64,000 bases of DNA from Saposhnikovia divaricata (lineage: Eukaryota; Streptophyta; Magnoliopsida; Apiales; Apiaceae). The notes beneath the pieces are model-generated. The model saw nothing but the letters and a program-made list of their open reading frames with translations. It ran no database searches and was not told the DNA's origin. Below, in pieces: positions 8,737-19,105 of this stretch. The DNA lies in NCBI GenBank assembly GCA_036435485.1, contig CM071600.1, positions 163,196,546-163,260,545 on the forward strand. Reading direction: 5' to 3'. Positions within the stretch are counted from its first letter, which is position 1, and every line of letters begins with the position of its first letter. The position numbers and the translations under genes were made by a program.

Positions 8737-10464
8737 GGAGCTTTTGAAGGAAATGAACACTCTTCTACAAGAGATACCACTAACATAAGGGGAGAGTCTA
8801 GCAGGAGTAATCTACCACCTGTTAGGAAATGGACAAGGGATCATACTGAAGATTTGATTATTGGTGATCCAAATAGTGGGGTTCAAACTAAAAGATCAGT
8901 TCAAAATGAATGCTTGTACATTTGTTTTCTCTCAAAGAATGAACCTAAGAAGGTTGAAGAAGCCTTACAGGATCCTGATTGGGTAATTGCAATGCAGGAA
9001 GAACTAAATGAGTTTGAGAGAAACAAAGTCTGGAAATTAGTAAAAAGACCTAAAGACAGATCTATTGTTGGGGCAAAATGGGTTTTCAGGAACAAGCGAG
9101 ATGAATCTGGTATGATTGTAAGAAACAAAGCAAGACTGGTGGCCAAGGGATACTCTCAGGAGGAAGGAATTGATTATGATGAAACCTTTGCCCCTGTAGC
9201 AAGATTGGAAGCAATCAGAATGTTTCTTGCATTTACAGCTCATTCAAAGTTCAAGGTATACCAGATGGATATAAAGATTGCTTTTCTAAATGGCAAGCTT
9301 GATGAGGAAGTGTATGTGGAGCAACCACCTAGTTTTTTTAATCCAAAGTTTCCAAATCATGTCTACAAACTTGACAATGCACTCTATGGACTAAAGCAAG
9401 CACCAAGAGCATGGTATGAGACTTTGTCTAAATTTCTTCTTGAAAATGGCTTCATAAGAGGTACAATTGACAAAACTCTTTTCTTTAGAAAGGTGAAAGG
9501 TGATTTGCTTTTATTTCAAGTTTATGTTGATGACATCATATTTGGTTCTACTAATGAAAAGTTGTGTGCTAAGTTTAGCAAGCTTATGCAGTCTAAGTAT
9601 CAGATGAGCATGATGGGTGAACTAAATTACTTTTTAGGTTTGCAGGTCAAACAGACTGAGACTGGTATTTTCATTAATCAGTCAAAGTATATCAAAGATC
9701 TTATAAAAAGGTTTGACTTTCAAGATTGTTCAGCTGCAAAAACACCTATGGCAACAACCACTAAGCTAGACTCTGATCCTAAGGGAAAGAGTGTTGATAA
9801 CACTAGCTATAGAGGCATGATAGGTTCATTATTATACTTAACAGCAAGTAGACCAGATATAATGTTTACTACCTGTTTATGTGCTAGATTCCAAAGTGAT
9901 CCTAAGGAATCTCATTTAATTGTTGTTAAGAGAATTTTTAGGTATCTCAAAGGAACTCCAAACCTTGGTTTGTGGTATCATAGAGAATCTGATTTCTCCC
10001 TAATTGGCTATTCAGACTCTGATTATGTTAGGTGTAAAATAGACAGGAAAAGCATAACAGGTACATGTCAATTCTTGGGAAACAGATTGATTTCTTGGGC
10101 AAGCAAGAAGCAACAATCTGTCTCAACCTCAATTGCAGAAGCTGAGTACATTGTAGTAGGCAGTTGTTGTGCTCAAATCCTTTGGATAAGAAATCAGTTG
10201 ATGGATTATGGTATGACACTTAGTAATATTCCTATGTTCTATGATAATACTAGTGCTATCAAAATTGCAGAGAATCCAGTTCAACATTCAAGGACTATGC
10301 ACATTGATGTTAGGTATCATTTTATTAGAGAACATATTGAGAATGGTACTGTGGAACTTCATTTTGTTCCTACTGACAAACAGCTTGCAGATATCCTAAC
10401 CAAACCACTTGATGAGGCTACATTCATTAGATTGGTTAGTGAGTTAGGAATGTTAAATTTCTAG
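8737..10464 (+). pseudogene. pol: Copia reverse transcriptase and RNase H
   Basis: The frame is open from 8737 (first base past the inserted LTR) to the stop at 10462-10464, about 575 codons; there is no ATG near the start because the 5' part of pol is missing. RT copies element RNA to DNA: PDWVIAMQEEL, WKLVKRP, KARLVAKGYSQ, QMDIKIAFLNGKL and the catalytic YVDDIIFG are all present. RNase H motifs follow: SLIGYSDSDY, DRKSITGTCQFLG, a conserved AEAEYI and near the end LADILTKPLD. No internal stop or frameshift is seen, so this part is well preserved. A functional enzyme is impossible without the missing N-terminal part. Confidence 0.93.
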
Positions 10465-10740
10465 ATCTTTAACATCTGCATAAGTAGCAAGGTATGTTGT
10501 TTAGCTTATAGATTTGATTTACATCAGTATCTATATCTTTCATTTAGACCCTGAAGCTAATAACATTTTGCCTTGATAAATTGTAGTATGAGTAACATGT
10601 CATTAAGAACTAGACTTTGAAATTTTTCTTAGTATCTGACTTAGTAATTTAGGTACTGAATTACTTAGTTGTTTGTTGCATATTCTCATTGATTCAAAAC
10701 ATTCATGCTAACAATCTTCTTGTCAATAAACAGAAAATAG
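10465..10740. other. Non-coding gap after pol
   Basis: There is no credible ORF, RNA gene or repeat here. It separates pol from the tail of the antisense transcription unit proposed next. Confidence 0.5.
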
Positions 10741-11033
10741 ATAAGATAGATAAAAGAAACTTGTATTTTCATAAATCAAAAGATTTACATACATGGAAAT
10801 GAAATACAATTTTTCTTTTTGTCTAATAGTTGCTACTAATCTTCTTCTTGTCTAATGTTGTGGCTGCTGGAGTTGTCTTTTCCACTAGTCTTCAACAATC
10901 AACTCGTCAACTCCCTAAGCATGCCAGAAGCCATTTAGGGGATGTATTGAGTACATCTGCTCTTGAATTCCTTTTCTGAGCAATTTCAAGAGGTAAGAAC
11001 CGACTTGAATGAGAGCAGCCGACTCCTGACGTC

Positions 11034-11318
11034 TTAGAAATGAATTGCATCTCCATCAACATCAGTCCCAGGCTCTTTACCAAATTCTTCATCCTCAAGG
11101 TGTGAAGAGATTAGAGGAAGATTTTGTTCAACTGGTAGATGTTCTAGACGTGGATTTTCTACATTACATGGATCGACTCCTGCCATATCAAGTTCGATGA
11201 GAAAAGTCATCTCTTCAAAGAGATAGTTTATTTGCTCTTGATCATCAAGATCGTTGAACTTCTCTGAAGAGAGGAATCGAAAGTTAGGGTTCATGTGGAT
11301 ATCTGGGTTAAAAGCCAT
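11034..11318 (-). CDS. Small antisense ORF inside the copia element (94 aa)
   Basis: The protein starts MAFNPDIHMNPNF and is acidic, with a Leu/Glu-rich middle (NYLFEEMTFLIELDMAG) and an Asp/Glu-rich end. I do not recognise it. The start context ACACAATGGC matches the plant initiation consensus. On the same strand upstream there are TATAAAA (plus-strand 11363-11369) and TATATAA (11399-11405), within about 90 bp of the ATG. It runs opposite to pol and faces away from the sense accessory ORF at 11887, with 568 bp between the two ATGs. Antisense extra ORFs are known in some plant LTR elements. It could also be chance, so this call is moderate. Confidence 0.45.
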   Translation of the reverse strand: MAFNPDIHMNPNFRFLSSEKFNDLDDQEQINYLFEEMTFLIELDMAGVDPCNVENPRLEHLPVEQNLPLISSHLEDEEFGKEPGTDVDGDAIHF

Positions 11319-11886
11319 TGTGTTTTAAAATTTCTTTGTGTTTATAGAGAAAGTTTTGAGTGGTTTTATAATGGAGAAAGGCAGAAAACACCAGGTTGTT
11401 ATATAGAAAATTGTGAGAAGCTGGACAGTCTTTTGAAGTGTTTAATGCAACAATGATATCATTACCTCGAGCGTGACTGACCTTCTCATATTTCCAAGAC
11501 GTTTTCAAATCTAATCAAAATATTTTGCTTGGATTATTGGTGTTTTATTTTCAGGAAAATATCTGACATGCCAAATATGCAACTCCATTTTAGTCTCTGA
11601 AATCGGTTTGAATTCTTTCTAGACCCTGATTTAAATTAAAATCAATTTTGGATTTTATTTTCCAAAAATCGTGGGTAATTACGTCTATTCAGGGACTAAC
11701 ACCTATCAATCTACGTGTGAACGTGGGTTAGTGGGTCTGAAGGATTTTTGAATATATCTTTATTTTGAGACTCTGATTGTTTATTGCTTTCTTCTAATTC
11801 AAATTGTTTAAGGCAAAAACATCCTTCGAGCTCTCAAATTAACTAATTTCTTCCAAGAATTCTTAAGTTCTTTCAAATCAAAATCA
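11319..11886. promoter_or_regulatory. Possible bidirectional promoter between divergent ORFs
   Basis: This 568-bp spacer separates two head-to-head ATGGC starts. The left side has minus-strand TATAAAA and TATATAA boxes. The right side has GAATATATC near 11750, about 135 bp before the sense ATG, followed by a C/T-rich leader. No coding frame crosses it. Promoter function is inferred from layout only. Confidence 0.35.
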
Positions 11887-14800
11887 ATGGCTACTCAAAG
11901 AAAACTACCAAAGTCAGTTGCTTTCAAGTTTGGTGACTTCGACTTTATGACAAACAACTATGTTGCTGCAATCACCAACAAGAATGGAGTGTCAACTGAT
12001 TTTCACCCAGTGATGGAATTTATGGCTATTGGACCTTTGCGTTATGCTTTGACAGCATCTCCACAGATTAATCAAGCTGTTGTTTCACAAGCTTGGGAGA
12101 ATGCTGAGGTAGTTGATCCTGTTCAGGGTCAACCAGGTAAGATTGTTCTAAACCAAGGACAAGATTCTTTTGATATTACTGAATCTGTTGTCAATTCAGA
12201 ACTTCACTTACCTATTAATGCGCCTTATGTTAGTGAACCATCTGATGATTATATTAGAACTATGTTATCTTCACTAGGATATAGTGGACCTTTAGATAAC
12301 ATGAGCCAGTTAAGGAGACCTTTTCTTAGAAAAGAGTGGTCTTTCTTCTTTGATCAATTAGCTAAATGCTTTATTGGTAAATGTAGTTCTTTAGAACAAA
12401 TTACTGCTGTCACTTCTCACATTGGATATAGTTTGCTTTATAACAGTGTAATTAACATTGGTCACATTCTATTGAATCAGATGAGTATCAAACTTGGTCC
12501 TAATAAAAATGGAAGGAATATGGTTTATTATCATAGATTTATACAATTATTTATCAACCATTTTATTCCTAATGCTAATACTAGGTTTGGTAGACAACAT
12601 TGTGTTCCTTCTTATGTACAGCAAATGAGAATTTTCTCTGATATTACAAAGAAGGACAGTGAGAAAAATTCAGAGGAATTACCTGCAATGCATTATCCAA
12701 ATCATGTTCAGGTACTTCTAAGAACTCATCTTCCTACTCTCTATAATTCTTCTTTCTTTGGTGGTGAAATGATTCAGGAACCTCAATTGGAGGAGGACCC
12801 CCCTGTGTCTACCCAAGTAACACAAAACATCACAGCCTCTGAAACAATTCTAGAGCCAAGTTTTGATCCACAGCCTGTTGTTTCAAAGAAACCAACCTCT
12901 GGTGTTTCTCAAAAGGCATCAGTTGTAAAGAAGTGAAGATATGTAGCTCCTAGTTCTAGTAGTTCTAGTAGTGAAGATGATGATATACCTCTTGCTGAGA
13001 AAGAAGAATTGAAGGCTGCAATTCAACTTTCTAAGCTAGGTGAAAGAGGTGAAGGACTAGCAACAGCCAGGCTGTAGTCTCCCAAAAGACTGTAGTTCTT
13101 AAAAAGGGAAACCAGTTACTAGGTACAGTCTCTCAAAAGGCCGTGTCTATTGAAAAAAAATCTTAATCCAAGATCACCACTGAGTCTGCACCTCTTGAGT
13201 CTTCTCAAGTTAAATCTGTTGCTCACTATACCAGGAGAACAAGGAGAAAGATCATTTGTCACCTACACACACAGAGTCTAGTCCAACTAATATTCTGCAG
13301 GTCTCTAAGCATAAAGCTCTATCTAAGTCAGCTAGTGACAAAAGAGGCCTCAGTCTTGATTCTTCATGGGAAATGACATTGACATATGGAATGGCTATGA
13401 AGCTTATTTCTATCAAAGTAAAGCTTTCCAGGCCTGTTCTACAATTTCTGACTGAAAGAGTTCCAAAACTCTCTTCTCCTGAAGAATATGGACTTTTGTA
13501 TCAAAGACTTGATTTAATGAAGATACATTTTTATGTATCTATTAGAAAGGAGTTACGCAAGTGATTTGGACTTTCTAAGCATGGTGCACTTCAATCACTT
13601 CATACATACTTGTTTCACAAGGATTTCATTGTTGAAGATGCTCCAGCTCAAGGTGAACAAAAGGAGGTAGTAGATAGTGGAATGCAGTCAACAGGAGATA
13701 TTATTGCAGTAGTGGTGGATAGTAGGATAGATCAGATCACAGTCACTGCAACACAAGAACCATCTAGTTAGAGGTTGGATGACTCAGGAACTGTGATAGC
13801 TGATGCTGAAAGGTCTTCTGTGATGGCTGAAACTGAAATTGAGATACCCTATGATATGGGAGGAATGACAGATTGATTTTCCTGAAGATCAAACAAATAT
13901 TGTTCAGTCAGAGTCTATCCACCTTGAGGGTGAGTCTCAGCAAACAACACTTAAAGACGGTGACATACTAACTATGGTGTCTAATGAAGCTTTACTAGAA
14001 GACATCAGAGTCTAGTGTAAACCCTGAAAGTGGTATACTAGAGCCTGTAGTCTCTGGAAAGACAGTAGATGTTTATGAGGGTTCAGAGACTATAGCAGCT
14101 CACTCCATAGAGAAAACCTCAAGCCCCTTGCCATATGAGGAACCCTCTCTCCATGTGAGTTCAGGTATAACAACTTCTCCTAACCCCTATTTTTCTGTAG
14201 GTCATTAGAGCACTTATCTAAATTTGAGTGATACACTTGAAAAGATGGACATAGATCCACAAATTGAGAGGCTGGCTCCTGACCAGGAAAAAGGAGAGGT
14301 AGAAAGAGTGTTGACTTTAGTAAGTAAAAGTGAGAATAAGTGTATGGATGATCAACTCCATAGTGAGGGAGAGAAAACTAGGAAAGAACCATCTTTTGAT
14401 TTCTGGGATCAGATTTTTCCTGAATCTTGGTCTGAGAATCTTGGTATGGATGCTGGTACTTACTCTTTCATGAAGATGTATGAGAAACAGGACTTAGCCA
14501 AGCATAATTCAAAGCCTGAAGTTAAAGCTCAGCAATATCAACAAAGGTTTGTGGATGCTATCAATAGAAGAGGAGATAGGCTAAGGGAGTCACTTTCTCA
14601 GCATGTTCCAGGAGAATTACCTCATGATCCTAGTGTCCCTCTGAATGTGTTACCAATCTCAGCTAGGATTGAGACATTTGCAGAAGCTGATCACTCTATG
14701 GAGGAGTCAGAGTCTGTAACTGTTAGCACACAGGATACTGATGAAGGTCAGGATGTGAGTAATGTTGGAAATTTGGCATAGTACCTTTTTCTTCAGTTTC

Positions 14801-16738
14801 AGATACTTCAGTTGCAGTTGTAAGTCATTCTACTCAATTACCTTTACTTGAATATCATTCTACATTTGTAGTTCTTGATTCACAGGCAACATTATCTGCA
14901 AAGGTTACAGAACCTTCATTTGGTTATTTTGATCAAAAGTGGCCTACTAATCTAGTAGAAGCTCATGATCTGGGTCTTGATTCTCTGAATTTCACATTTA
15001 TTCAACGCCTTCAAGCTAATGACAGAGAACATGCACTTGAGAAAGCCACACCTTTACATCTTGATTTCTTCAATCAGATTGATGATACTGTTTCTACTCA
15101 TTCTGATGCTGAATCTGAAGACAAGGAGACATTTACCTATTGGGATCAAATTTTTCCTACTGAAATTGCTCATAGTCAATTTGTTACTGATCATGATTCT
15201 TTCACACTTATCAGACACATTCGTAATATTGAGAGAACGAGAGCCAAGGGCAAACTAGATTTCTTTAACAAGTATGGTATTTATCCAGATGAAGTGTCAG
15301 ATCCTACAGCATTAGCTCATGCTAAGGGCATTGCTGAATTCAATTGTCAAAGTGGGCTTCTTGCAAATGCTCATCAAATTTCGGATGTTGATCTTTCTTC
15401 TGTGAACCGGTCTGTTCAAGGTCTTGCCACTCAGGTTGCATGTATTGATACTGCAATTCAAGCTATCAATGACTCTATGCACTTTGTAACTTCTAACATT
15501 GATACACATCTATATAAGCACCGGAGAGTTCTTGACGGTGTTCAACAATCTCAAACAGATGTTTATCATAGACTTCAAGCATTGGAGGATAACCAAATCA
15601 CTATCATGGAAAATCAGGCTATTTTGATGAATCTAATTTGTTCTCTCACTGAAACTCTTGGAGTAAATGTTGCTGATATCAAAAATGGGGAGATAAAAAC
15701 AATTAAGAGGAAACAAACAGGAATAGTCATCAGAGATACATGCAAGGCTGATGCTACTGAAGACAAGTCTGACAGATGAGATAAAGGTGATGGTGGTAGC
15801 AGTGGTGGTAATGTTGGAAAAGGAAAAAGTAAAGTTGGTACAGGCACTGAAGCTGGTAGATCTGGTCGTTCAAGATCCAAAGACAAGCAAGTTTCTAGTC
15901 AGTCAGAGTCTGTAACAAAGAAAGCTAAAACTCTTCAAGTACCAGATACTGCATCAATTCTTCTACAGGAACAAGTTGTAAAAGATGTAGTGTCAGGGCT
16001 ACTATAAATTTGAAGAATGTAGGATTTACACAGGAGGTGATGAAATCACAAAATGTTCAATCTACTACTTCTGGTGTTAAGAAGCAAGTTCATTCAAAAA
16101 CAAAGGAACCATCTTAATGGACTATGAATCAAAATTTACGATCTCTAATTCCTAGAAAAAGGACAGGACTTGGTCATAGTGAGATTGGAAAGCATACCAC
16201 AGATGTTACAAAGCTAAAGGCTGATCCGCATTCACTCTTGGATGAGTTTGGTGAAAAGATGACTCAAAGACATCTTAATAAGTTGATTTCTGCACAGCTT
16301 GTTTAGAGAGTGAAGACATATCAAAAATATGATAGAAGAAGAGGAATGGTTATTAAAGAAGAAATAGAAGTTTTTCTTGTATACTTCTTATCTGATGGTA
16401 GAGTGAGGTGGATGGATTTGTCTACGTTCTTATATCACAAGAAGGAAGAAGAGTTATCATATGTTCGATTCTTGTTACACAAAAATGCTGAATTTACTCA
16501 AAACTATAATGCATCTCTTATGTATTGGACTGGTAAAATTGATAAATTGTTGAAGAGATTGTATGGAGCAAAGAAGGAGAATGTACCACCTTTCAAGCTA
16601 CATTATGTTGATGATGATGGTAAAGGCAAAGAGAGTGAGTATAAGTCATTAAAGATCAATGTTGATGATGGGGGATCTTTTGTCTTTTATCAAGCTATGG
16701 AAGGGAAGTATGATTCTGTTTCTATTGAAAATCTTAAT
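11887..16738 (+). pseudogene. Long accessory ORF of the copia element (part 1, decayed)
   Basis: The intact N-terminal part (11887-12936, 349 aa) starts MATQRKLPKSVAF. It contains FHPVMEFMAIGPLRYALTAS and a folded-looking region up to about residue 240, then a Pro/Ser/Thr-rich tail. From memory it resembles an ORF widespread in asterid copia elements (FHP...RYALT...W signature); its function is unknown. The first stop is a TGA at 12934-12936 that fits a former CGA codon, and the frame reads on afterwards into a Ser-repeat and Asp/Glu stretch. Further open pieces lie at 13256-13564, 14224-14781 (acidic, with FWDQIFPESW), 15294-15779 (heptad-like, probable coiled coil), 16124-16306 and 16310-16738. 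FWDQIF-like motifs near 14400 and 15140 suggest an internal repeat. The start context TCAATGGCT is good. Confidence 0.6.
16734..16738. repeat. Target site duplication TTAAT (left of solo LTR)
   Basis: This is a perfect 5-bp match to 18045-18049. Confidence 0.85.
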
Positions 16739-17045
16739 TGTTAGTCACAGAGGCATGCCTGTATACATCTAATAACAAGCCTAATTGTTTGTAATGCTTT
16801 GCATTACCTACATGACCTCTTAACTGAGGGAACCTCTAGTTGTAGAGTTTCTACTTGTTGTAGTACTTATAACAGGCATCAAATTCTACATGTGTAACTG
16901 TAATTAAAGTCAGAGAATAATGCTTGAAAGAAGTTCTAAGGATCATGCCTCAAGCTTGAAGACCAACACAGTTGGAATTTGGAGAATGAAAGTTTGCCTA
17001 AGTACCAATTTGAAAAGTATGTTTGTTATATTCTAGAAGTCTAGC

Positions 17046-17434
17046 ATTCGAGAAGTCAGGGATTCGATATCTCAAAAGACACTGTTCGATACCTCTGGAG
17101 GTCAACTAGTTAAAGCCTCATTCGAGAACTCAGAGATTCGACATGTCTAATACTCTATTCGAGAACTCAAGAAGTCAACAAGTCAAAGCATCATTCGAGT
17201 TCTCTAAGAGTCAACAAGTCAAAGCTACATTCGATATCTCAAGGACTAAAGAAGCTATTCGATATCTCAGGGATTCGATAAGTAAAATGCTCTATTCGAT
17301 ATCTCAAGGATTCCTGAAGAAAAGAGCCATTCGAGAAGTGATTCGATATGTGAACTTTACAGTATTCGAGAACTCAGAGTTATCGATCAAGTCAATTCTA
17401 GTTCTCGAATGAAACACTTAGCCACTTCTCGAAT
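17046..17434 (+). promoter_or_regulatory. ATTCGAGAA(C/G) array in the solo LTR
   Basis: Seven exact copies of ATTCGAGAA(C/G) occur: 17046, 17120, 17157, 17329 and 17364 on the plus strand, 17401 and 17425 inverted. Many ATTCGATATCTC-type variants lie between them. The word fits the minimal nTTCnnGAAn heat-shock-factor pattern. Function is inferred. Confidence 0.5.
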
Positions 17435-17696
17435 ACAATTTTGGGGACAAAATACTGAATAATTGTACAAGTCAGAAACCTGCAACAAGCCAAGACGCTT
17501 TATGGCCCACATACTGTAAAGCACGTTGGAAAGCCTACAAAGAAGCTTGGAGAGATAGTACAAGAGACAAAGAGCTAAAGAAGTGGATCTGAACAGAGTT
17601 CTAAGAAGTCAAATCTGTAGCAGTTTGGATGTTTACTCAAATAGGATAGACACATTAGAAAGCAAATTTGTTTGCTACCTTATTTGTTGTAAGCAA

Positions 17697-17723
17697 GTTG
17701 TTCACGTGATATAAGTGAACAAC
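17697..17723. repeat. Hairpin around a TATA-like word in the solo LTR
   Basis: Perfect 9-bp arms GTTGTTCAC and GTGAACAAC flank the 9-nt loop GTGATATAA, downstream of the ATTCGA array and near the expected promoter position. Confidence 0.6.
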
Positions 17724-18044
17724 CCTACTTCTTTACCAAGTATCAAACAAAGTGATCTATAGTTTTTACAAGTAATATCTCTCTGAGAAAGAAGCTGAGA
17801 ATACTAACATTTGTATTCACAGATTGTAGCAAATCTTTATCTAATACAATATTAGATTAAAGTGATATCGTGTTCTTGTGTTTATATCCCGTACTTACAT
17901 AATCTGTTAAACACAAACAAACACTCTGTTACACAACCAGATTCAAACCCTTAAAACAACCTTCACCTAAAACACTTATCAGAAGAAAAGTTTGAGAATC
18001 CATTCACCCCCCTTTGTATTCTCTTATGTGTTCAATACTCAACA

Positions 18045-18049
18045 TTAAT
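18045..18049. repeat. Target site duplication TTAAT (right of solo LTR)
   Basis: This is the partner of 16734-16738. Confidence 0.85.
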
Positions 18050-18226
18050 CACTTCAGATACAGGCCAGACAAGTTAAGAGCTCTGCATTATCAAATCATT
18101 ACTGATAATGGTGACATGTTAGATCTGAAACAGAGTGTTGGTGAAGTCTTAACCAAAACTGAAGATGCTTTGCTTGAAGAATTTCTCAAAGACAATTCAC
18201 ATTTCAGAAGAATTAAGGCAGATTGA
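18050..18226 (+). pseudogene. Accessory ORF of the copia element (part 2, C-terminus)
   Basis: This is the C-terminal 58 codons of the accessory ORF, resuming after the solo LTR with HFRYRPDKLRALHYQIITD and ending at a TGA at 18224-18226. It has an amphipathic Leu/Glu-rich end (VLTKTEDALLEEFLKD). The frame matches the segment left of the insertion. A 130-bp non-coding stretch follows before the polypurine tract. Confidence 0.65.
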
Positions 18227-18354
18227 GTAATTGAGGTACTTGTGTGACTTAACTTCATGTAAATAATATATTCATGTATATTCTATTCTAGTTGCATTGT
18301 TAGAGGTTTTGACATCAACAACTCAGATTTATGCTTCATGTTATAAAGCATAAA

Positions 18355-18365
18355 TAGGGGGAGAT
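18355..18365 (+). other. Polypurine tract of the copia element
   Basis: TAGGGGGAGAT sits directly before the 3' LTR start. Confidence 0.85.
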
Positions 18366-19012
18366 TGTTAGGAATAAATTCATGAGTTGTGACGTGTAGA
18401 ATAGAATAACATAACACTTCCTGTAATACCCTGACCTTATAAAGGGTTTAGCATTTGATTAAGGAAATATCTGTTCTTCAAGATCTGCAGAAACTGTGAA
18501 TAGTACTTGATTAGAGACTAAGGTCACGGACTACAAAGTTTCAGGGACTAGACAGACCCTAACTGTATCAAAGCTACAGAATTGGAAAGTGCTATACTTT
18601 AGGATCATGTATTCAGAAGATGGAAAGAAGTGTGCATGAAGAAAAGAATCAAAGCATTGTTGGAAACTATCAACTGGACGGCAGAAGATTACCATGTATA
18701 GATTATTCTTTCTGTTATTAGTTGATTGGAAGCATTATAAATACTCTCTCTATATCATTGTAAAAAGCGTGAGCTTAGTGTGAGATTTGTGATCATTGTA
18801 AGTATACGAGTGAACAAACAGAGAGAGATTTGTATTGAGAGCAGCTGCTAAAGGTATTGTACACCTTTGGTAGAGTTTAATTTGTATTTGATTTATTTAA
18901 TAGAAACAAGGTTGATTTATTAGTTTGTTCTTGTTTATTTAATCAAGAAAAAATCAGATATGATTACTTAACTTGTATTCAACCCCCCTTCTACAAGTTA
19001 TTCGAGTTAACA
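18366..19012 (+). repeat. 3' LTR of plus-strand copia element (647 bp)
   Basis: It runs from TGTTAGGAATAAATTCA to TTCGAGTTAACA. TATAAATA is at 18736-18743, and AACTATCAACTGGACGGCAG upstream of it is shared with the minus-strand LTR. The flank GAATC is the start of G0's gag fragment. Confidence 0.9.
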
Positions 19013-19105
19013 GAATCCTAATCAACCAAGATTTCCCAAATTATCTATTCCAGAGTGCAAGATTTGTTCTAAAAGACATACCGGGGTATGTGCTAAAGCT
19101 GATAT
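19013..19105 (+). pseudogene. gag: G0 gag fragment before element B
   Basis: Thirty codons read PRFPKLSIPECKICSKRHTG, ending at the GATAT duplicated by element B. This is the Cys-rich part just upstream of the zinc knuckles. It resumes in frame at 42072. Confidence 0.75.
19101..19105. repeat. Target site duplication GATAT (left of element B)
   Basis: It matches 42072-42076 exactly. The duplication of the gag codons confirms the insertion. Confidence 0.9.

Larger units (their letters stand above)
16739..18044 (+). mobile_element. Solo LTR of a copia-like element (1306 bp)
   Basis: It starts TGTTAGTCACAG, ends AATACTCAACA, and is flanked by perfect TTAAT duplications. Removing it and one duplication rejoins the accessory ORF in frame (ENLN from the left with HFRYRPDKLRALHYQ from the right), which independently confirms the boundaries. 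There is no internal coding sequence, primer site or second LTR, so it is a solo LTR left by LTR-LTR recombination. Its end (CACCCCCCTTTGTATTCTC) is typical of copia LTRs. Its U3 half carries the ATTCGA array. Confidence 0.88.
8737..19012 (+). mobile_element. Ty1/copia element with long accessory ORF (5' truncated)
   Basis: It begins within pol, directly at the end of the minus-strand copia LTR. It continues through RT and RNase H, a small antisense ORF, a very long accessory ORF interrupted by a solo LTR, a polypurine tract and a 3' LTR (18366-19012). The 5' LTR, Gag, protease and integrase core are missing. Its right flank starts GAATC inside the gag of G0, so it inserted into that older gypsy element. 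Confidence 0.8.

Noticed and set aside
17143..17412. 89-aa ORF in the solo LTR
   Set aside because: Its protein repeats simply mirror the ATTCGA-type DNA array in a non-coding LTR.
17046..17434. CRISPR-like or satellite array
   Set aside because: Spacing is irregular, the repeated word is only 10 bp, and copies occur on both strands. It is better viewed as a motif cluster.
6530..19012. Copia autointegration (self-inversion) explaining inverted halves
   Set aside because: The order of parts fits a self-integration product, but the LTRs at 8004-8735 and 18366-19012 belong to different subfamilies (first halves do not align), so they did not come from one cDNA.
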